Shown here piece after piece: positions 60,172 through 64,000 of a stretch of 64,000 nt of DNA. The notes under the pieces are model-generated. The model made no database searches. It saw nothing but the letters and a program-made list of their open reading frames with translations, and was not told where the DNA came from. Numbering within the stretch: position 1 is the stretch's first letter; every line of letters starts with the position of its first letter. A program made the translations under genes and the position numbers. Source of the stretch: Ktedonosporobacter rubrisoli (lineage in GTDB: Bacteria; Chloroflexota; Ktedonobacteria; Ktedonobacterales; Ktedonobacteraceae); assembly GCF_004208415.1 (NCBI RefSeq), contig NZ_CP035758.1, positions 372,001 to 436,000 of the forward strand. The letters run 5' to 3'.

Positions 60172-61133
60172 CAACCATATTACTGACACGCTCAGAAATT
60201 GAGCCATTACTCCAGATCAGTGAGCTCCTGCCACCTCTACGGGAGGCATTCCGCGCCTACTCCTCCCAACGCACAATTTCCGCCCAACGCGCCCGTACTC
60301 CGCTGCCAGGGGAACAAGCAGCAAGCGCAGTGCTCCTCTTCCCTGGTCTGATACCTGGTATTCCTGCTTACACGGTAAAAGTGCACGCGAAATTTCCCCA
60401 GCAATCTCAGGCCATTCAGGGAGTTATCCTGCTCCACGACCTGCAAACCGGTCAGTTGCTGGCGACTATGGATTCCACAGCGATTACAGCCATGCGCACA
60501 GGCCTAGCAGGTGCGCTAGCGGCCGATATCCTGGCCCGTCCTACCGCGAGCCGGGTGGCGATCATCGGCGCAGGTGCACAGGGCAAGTTGCAACTGCGCT
60601 GCCTATCCCACGTTCGCAGGCTCTCTCACGTACACGTCTACGATCTATCGGAGGAAAGGGCCAGGCAATTTGCCCACCATATGCAGACAGCCATTTCCTG
60701 CCCACTTGAAGTAGCTTCCACGCTTGAGGATGCCATCGAGGATGCCGAAATTATCATCAGCGCTACCTGGTCCCGCAGCCCCTTTATTATGCGCCACATG
60801 CTTCAGTCAGGTACGCATATTACGACCCTGGGACCCGACGAGCCGGGCAAATGCGAGGTCGAGGCTAGCGTGATTGAGCAAGGGTTGTTCGTCTGCGATG
60901 ATCGCGAACTGGCCGTAACCATGGGCGCGATAGGAGGCGCCGGCCTGGGAGCTGAGGCGATCCATGCAGAGCTGGGCGAGATCATCGCCGGCACGCGCCA
61001 GGGACGCAGCATAGCTGAGCAAATCACTATCTATGGAGGTGTCGGGCTAGCCTTTCAGGACTTAGCTGTCTGCTGGCATATCTATCAGCAGCTTCGTGAG
61101 CGTGGAGCTCAATCAATTGATTTCCTCGCCTGA
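60168..61133 (+). CDS. Ornithine cyclodeaminase / mu-crystallin family protein
   Basis: A 321-residue NAD(P)-dependent enzyme of the ornithine cyclodeaminase family. Visible: YTVKVHAKFPQQS (substrate Lys), LLATMDSTAITAMRTGLAGALAA (family signature), the Rossmann motif VAIIGAGAQGKLQLRCL, EIIISATWSRSPFI, and TTLGPDEPGKCEVE (the conserved GPD). Relatives make L-proline from ornithine, alanine from pyruvate or ketimine products; the specific reaction is open. AAAGGAA precedes the ATG, which overlaps the stop of the PPOX gene. Cytoplasmic. A perfect stem (61144-61155 with 61183-61194) follows. Confidence 0.9.
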   Translation: MTTILLTRSEIEPLLQISELLPPLREAFRAYSSQRTISAQRARTPLPGEQAASAVLLFPGLIPGIPAYTVKVHAKFPQQSQAIQGVILLHDLQTGQLLATMDSTAITAMRTGLAGALAADILARPTASRVAIIGAGAQGKLQLRCLSHVRRLSHVHVYDLSEERARQFAHHMQTAISCPLEVASTLEDAIEDAEIIISATWSRSPFIMRHMLQSGTHITTLGPDEPGKCEVEASVIEQGLFVCDDRELAVTMGAIGGAGLGAEAIHAELGEIIAGTRQGRSIAEQITIYGGVGLAFQDLAVCWHIYQQLRERGAQSIDFLA

Positions 61134-61143
61134 ACACTACTTG

Positions 61144-61194
61144 CTGATACGTTGCTCCATATATAAGCAATAATTGCGGGCACAACGTATCAGC
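61144..61194. terminator. Hairpin between convergent genes
   Basis: GCTGATACGTTG (61144-61155) pairs perfectly with CAACGTATCAGC (61183-61194), 27-nt loop, between stops at 61133 (plus) and 61224 (minus). No T run. Confidence 0.55.
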
Positions 61195-61223
61195 CAGACT
61201 GCCATAGCTTTGCTTCGTGGCAA

Positions 61224-61694
61224 TTATTCTACCGAAGGCTTGACAATCCAATCCCAGCTGGGCATCGGGTCCAGATCCTCACCAATTTCAACGCCCGGTT
61301 GCGAGACAGATAGGGCGATACGGCTTCCCCACTCAATATAGCTTACAAAGGCAGCCCTGAACTCGGGATCAGCGGGCATGCCAATCTCGTCGGCTGTCTC
61401 CATCAAGAGACTTACCCAACGCGCCCGCTGCTGCTCGCTCAAATGGCGATGAAGATGCTCCTCAAGGAGATGGCGGTGGCCACCACGCTGCTCTGTATAG
61501 TTCTTGGGGCCACCAAAGACCTCGCTGAGACACCAGGCTACACGCTTAGGATGCTCCTGCGCCATCCCTATGAAGAGCGGGCGCAAAAGCGGATCGTCGA
61601 GTACTTTGCCGTAGAAGGTTGCCGTCAAATTTTGAAAGGTTGCCTCTCCTCCCGCCCATTCATAAAGATTCGGTATCTGCTTCTCTTCACCCAT
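61224..61694 (-). CDS. Truncated hemoglobin (group II-like)
   Basis: A 156-residue truncated globin: LYEWAGGEATFQNLTATFYGKV at the A-B helices, LLRPLFIGMAQEHPKRVAWCL over C-E with the family Phe and Tyr positions, then GGHRHLLEEHLHRHLSE, whose His should be the proximal ligand of heme. Group II members have the WAGG motif seen here. Roles include O2 or NO binding and peroxide protection. TAAGGAG stands 10 nt before the ATG. The C-terminal tail (DLDPMPSWDWIVKPSVE) is Trp-rich. Cytoplasmic, single gene. Confidence 0.9.
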   Translation of the reverse strand: MGEEKQIPNLYEWAGGEATFQNLTATFYGKVLDDPLLRPLFIGMAQEHPKRVAWCLSEVFGGPKNYTEQRGGHRHLLEEHLHRHLSEQQRARWVSLLMETADEIGMPADPEFRAAFVSYIEWGSRIALSVSQPGVEIGEDLDPMPSWDWIVKPSVE

Positions 61695-62158
61695 AAATAT
61701 ACTCCTTACCAGATAAACACTAAGGTTATCTCTTCTTACTTGTTTCTTTCCACTACCTTAGTATGTACCATAGAAAATGTTTTGTCACTGCTAATATCTA
61801 CAGAATCGAGCAGGTAATTATTACAGGTCAAGAGGGCTCAACCATGGCTGAGGTCCTTCATTCTAGCAATATTTAGAAGACCTGAACCATTTGCTAGGCA
61901 TGATCAGTGCCGCAAACAAATAGAGGAAAATCTTGCGATTGGGCGCTCGCATGCCCTTTGATAGCCGGAGAAATTTCCATACAGCGATCCTTGGGCCATC
62001 TGTCATCTTCCGGTTCAGCTCATGCTCAAGAAGTTGCTCATATCTTGTACGAAGTAGAGAAGGCATAGAAGAGAAATGTCATCTCTCGTTTCACTATTGG
62101 GGCCTGCTTAAGCGGGCTTCAGCTTTTCATTCGCACCCAAAGCCTTGAAGTAGTGAAC
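61695..62158. other. Intergenic region with a diverged repeat copy
   Basis: Holds repeat copy A (61924-62025). On the minus strand a 67-codon frame through it reads LEHELNRKMTDGP, similar to the AHELNWKMTDGP reading of copy B, but neither has a ribosome binding site or family. Otherwise AT-rich spacer without a gene. Confidence 0.45.
61924..62025. repeat. Diverged repeat, copy A
   Basis: Matches 63056-63144 in the same orientation. Best blocks: AGGAAAATCTTGCG at the start and CTTGGGCCATCTGTCATCTT then TTCAGCTCATGC at the end. The middle differs and copy A is 13 bp longer. It flanks the MBL gene on its left. Confidence 0.7.
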
Positions 62159-62902
62159 TTACAAGTAGTAGTCAGGTGCTCGCTTAAGCGTTTTCCACTG
62201 GATTGGATCATGGCCATGAATGATCAAGGTAACACGCTCACGCCGAGCTATCTCGACAAGTTTGCGCGTACTGGCCCGAACCCCAGCTTCGTCCATGTCA
62301 TAAGGACTCAGGGCCCGTTGCTCAGGATCAAGATCAGCCTGACTAGGAATCGCATCAATGGTGAGCAGGACCGGGCCGGTCTCCGGGAGACGCACCAGCA
62401 CAGACTGGTGGCCAGGACAGTGACCACTCGTCTTTATCAAGTCAATACCCGGCAGGAGTTGCATATCTCCATCGATCAGGCGATAGCGCAAAGATGGGTG
62501 ATCCCAGTGCTGCCGATTCACCAGAAAGCGGGAGTCAGAGCTTGCTTTCGCGAATTCATAATGCTCGCGTTGCACCACAAGTTCCGCCTCTGGAAAGGCG
62601 TCATGATTACCTGCATGGTCCGGGTCAAGATGGGTACAGATCAGCACATTGATATCGCTCGGCCTCAGCCCGAGGGTTGCCAGCCGATGCACTACGAAAT
62701 CCGCTTCGTCCATATGGAGGCCAGTGCCTCCGGGCTGTTTGTAGGCCCCAATCCTCTCTTGTGGCCAACCAGTATCGATGAGAATATTAGTCCCGTCGCT
62801 GGTCTGAACCAGATATCCTGGGAAGGGGATCCCGCTGTCTTCAAGGTGAGCCAGTTCCAGGAGATACAGTCGCGAAGGAAAAGAAGAGGTCATGGTTTGC
62901 AT
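62159..62902 (-). CDS. MBL-fold metallohydrolase (N-acyl homoserine lactonase-like)
   Basis: A 247-residue metallo-beta-lactamase-fold hydrolase. The metal motif is TTHLDPDHAGNHDAF in the HxDxDH variant (written here as CTHLDPDHAG in the protein), with further metal ligands in KTSGHCPGHQSVLV and IIHGHDPIQW. Overall order and length match the N-acyl homoserine lactonase-like group, which opens lactone rings; quorum-signal degradation is possible but the true lactone is unknown. Two Zn(II) are expected. AAGGAG precedes the ATG. It is flanked on both sides by copies of a 100-bp repeat. Confidence 0.85.
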   Translation of the reverse strand: MQTMTSSFPSRLYLLELAHLEDSGIPFPGYLVQTSDGTNILIDTGWPQERIGAYKQPGGTGLHMDEADFVVHRLATLGLRPSDINVLICTHLDPDHAGNHDAFPEAELVVQREHYEFAKASSDSRFLVNRQHWDHPSLRYRLIDGDMQLLPGIDLIKTSGHCPGHQSVLVRLPETGPVLLTIDAIPSQADLDPEQRALSPYDMDEAGVRASTRKLVEIARRERVTLIIHGHDPIQWKTLKRAPDYYL

Positions 62903-63225
62903 GATAGTACTCCTTCATGTGCCAACAGCTTCTTGATCAATCAGCTGTTCTCGTTTTTGGTATGCTCGCTGATGCACAGCCAGTCTTCAAGGGGCAGCAC
63001 CTCTGCACACCCCATAGACGTGCCTCTACTATAGCCAGTTGGCTAGAGATTATCTAGGAAAATCTTGCGCTTGTTCTTTGACGCCTGGAAAAACTTCCAT
63101 GAAGAGTGCTTGGGCCATCTGTCATCTTCCAGTTCAGCTCATGCGCAGGGAGAGGAGGAATAAGGGAAGCGGTGAAGTGCTTGCCTCTATGCAATACTCC
63201 ACCGCATGTTTGGAAACCATTAACT
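62903..63225. other. Intergenic region with the second repeat copy
   Basis: Holds repeat copy B (63056-63144). No gene is supported; small frames on both strands lack ribosome binding sites. Confidence 0.45.
63056..63144. repeat. Diverged repeat, copy B
   Basis: Same orientation as copy A at 61924-62025; see there. Flanks the MBL gene on its right. Confidence 0.7.
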
Positions 63226-63939
63226 TTAATTGGCTGGATGATAGCTACCCTGGTCGTTGTAAAAAATGAGCTGGCCATCACCAAAATGCATAATCATGTT
63301 GGGCTGGCGGCTATGTGCTGTGGATACGAACTGTAGCGTTACCGGTACGAGATCGGCCGAGGGTCCACTAAGCTGGGGACCTGCATAGATACGGGCATGA
63401 GCGGCATCGCCTCCTGGAAGCTCGATCACTTCCAATCGTCCGTGTAAGTTCAAGGCAATAAAATGGCTGGGTTCCTTACCCGTTTCATGTCCGACAAAAG
63501 CATCAATCTGAAAGGTGCGCGGACGTCCATAGTGCAAATCATTCCAGAGCGTATGGCTCCAGGCCAGGATAGGCAGGCTCAGCAAAAGCAACAAGAGCGT
63601 CATTAGCATACCCAGCATAAAGGCAAGGGACCTTTGCGGTTTAGCTATACGTTCTCCGCCTGGTATCCGCAGTCGTGAAAGCAGGGATTGCCGCGACTTA
63701 TCCTCGTACGTAGGCCTCCTGGCAGAACGAGGCGAGCAAGTTCGAGCGCTCTCTGCTGGCAGCGGGTCCGCCGTTATCTCGGTTGCAATTCTCTTTGTTC
63801 TGGCTTTATGCTGCAAGCGCGAGGCCCGGGAAACACGTACAAACGGCGGGATAAGCTCGCCTACCTCCTCTGTTTGGAGGGGACGATAACGTAACGCACT
63901 ACGCGGGACGCCATGCTCAGTTAAGGGAGTGGTCGGCAT
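63226..63939 (-). CDS. Single-pass membrane protein, unknown
   Basis: A 237-residue protein. Residues 1-105 are a basic, Arg/Ser-rich cytoplasmic region (RVSRASRLQHKARTKRIATE, RSARRPTYEDKSRQSLLSRL). One strong membrane helix (SLAFMLGMLMTLLLLLLSLPILAW) follows, then about 100 extracellular residues with beta-strand character: TFQIDAFVGHETGKEPSHFI, LHGRLEVIELPGGDAAHARI and MIMHFGDGQLIFYNDQG. Type II topology. I do not recognise the family. AGGAG stands about 10 nt before the ATG. The region 63940-64000 is its upstream spacer. Confidence 0.75.
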   Translation of the reverse strand: MPTTPLTEHGVPRSALRYRPLQTEEVGELIPPFVRVSRASRLQHKARTKRIATEITADPLPAESARTCSPRSARRPTYEDKSRQSLLSRLRIPGGERIAKPQRSLAFMLGMLMTLLLLLLSLPILAWSHTLWNDLHYGRPRTFQIDAFVGHETGKEPSHFIALNLHGRLEVIELPGGDAAHARIYAGPQLSGPSADLVPVTLQFVSTAHSRQPNMIMHFGDGQLIFYNDQGSYHPAN

Positions 63940-64000
63940 AGCAAAACTCCTGTCTGTGAAGCAAGATAGACAAGACGATATAGCGTTGAAATACCGACTG

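Noticed and set aside
62153..63034. 293-codon open frame on the plus strand
   Set aside because: It is fully antisense to the MBL gene, which has a clear metal motif and ribosome binding site; the plus-strand translation has no domain.
1..64000. tRNA, rRNA, CRISPR arrays and intact insertion sequences
   Set aside because: No cloverleaf-like GTTCGAATC arm context, no repeat-spacer array and no transposase with catalytic motifs were found when reading both strands.

Overview
The window looks like a chromosomal segment of a Chloroflexota bacterium of the Ktedonobacteria type. This is inferred from about 52% GC, many small monocistronic genes with MarR/TetR/XRE regulators, an AA10 LPMO and GH20 combination, oxidoreductases typical of soil bacteria, and Cys-rich peptide genes. 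No rRNA, tRNA, CRISPR array or intact insertion sequence was seen. Most genes have a purine-rich ribosome binding site 5-12 nt upstream, and these were used to move many starts inward from the longest open frame. Several starts are GTG or TTG.

Layout. 1-9.3 kb: two alpha/beta hydrolases, an SMP-30 lactonase-like protein, a NUDIX hydrolase, a SUKH protein, an EamA exporter, a GH20 hexosaminidase, accA and a small stress membrane protein. 9.4-12.7 kb: a secreted LPMO with a CBM2 domain, then a MarR regulator and a flavin monooxygenase behind a perfect palindromic operator. 13-19.5 kb: a sugar or polyol catabolic block on the minus strand (creatininase-family protein, GntR, FGGY kinase, uncharacterised barrel-like protein, plus a Gfo/Idh/MocA dehydrogenase), interrupted by an OsmC gene. 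19.6-26.5 kb: HD hydrolase, solute-binding lipoprotein, EEP nuclease/phosphatase, then TetR and a P450 separated by a strongly structured spacer.

26.8-46.5 kb holds the most unusual content, with three different Cys-rich peptide genes. The first (26.9 kb) is a lanthipeptide-like precursor with an FDLD leader motif, its own promoter and terminator, and no modification enzymes nearby. The second (30.4 kb) is a fulvocin C-like bacteriocin precursor fused to an N-terminal CGTC thioredoxin-like domain. The third (44.6-44.9 kb) is an 86-residue peptide with ten cysteines, inside a five-gene operon: a MauE-like membrane protein, a CxxC redoxin, the peptide, a signal peptidase I fused to a redoxin domain without cysteines, and an ABC exporter. 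I read this operon as a dedicated oxidation, cleavage and export line for a disulfide-rich secreted peptide. It is the best candidate here for an undescribed system. Between these lie an FAD dehydrogenase, an MFS transporter, a methyltransferase, a duplicated and decayed HTH/XRE module, three tiny co-transcribed unknown genes, and a copper module (copA, csoR, YHS protein) with CsoR-type operators on both promoters.

46.8-64 kb: phosphatase, YeiH-type transporter, HEAT-repeat protein, LysR, a Tet(X)-like FAD monooxygenase with its MarR regulator, an MmyB-type XRE regulator, VOC and hydrolase genes, a nucleotidyltransferase-like protein, a Cys-cluster protein, NADAR, a coupled PPOX/ornithine cyclodeaminase pair, a truncated hemoglobin, and an MBL-fold lactonase-like gene flanked by a diverged 100-bp repeat. 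All functional calls are from sequence reading only; no database search was run.
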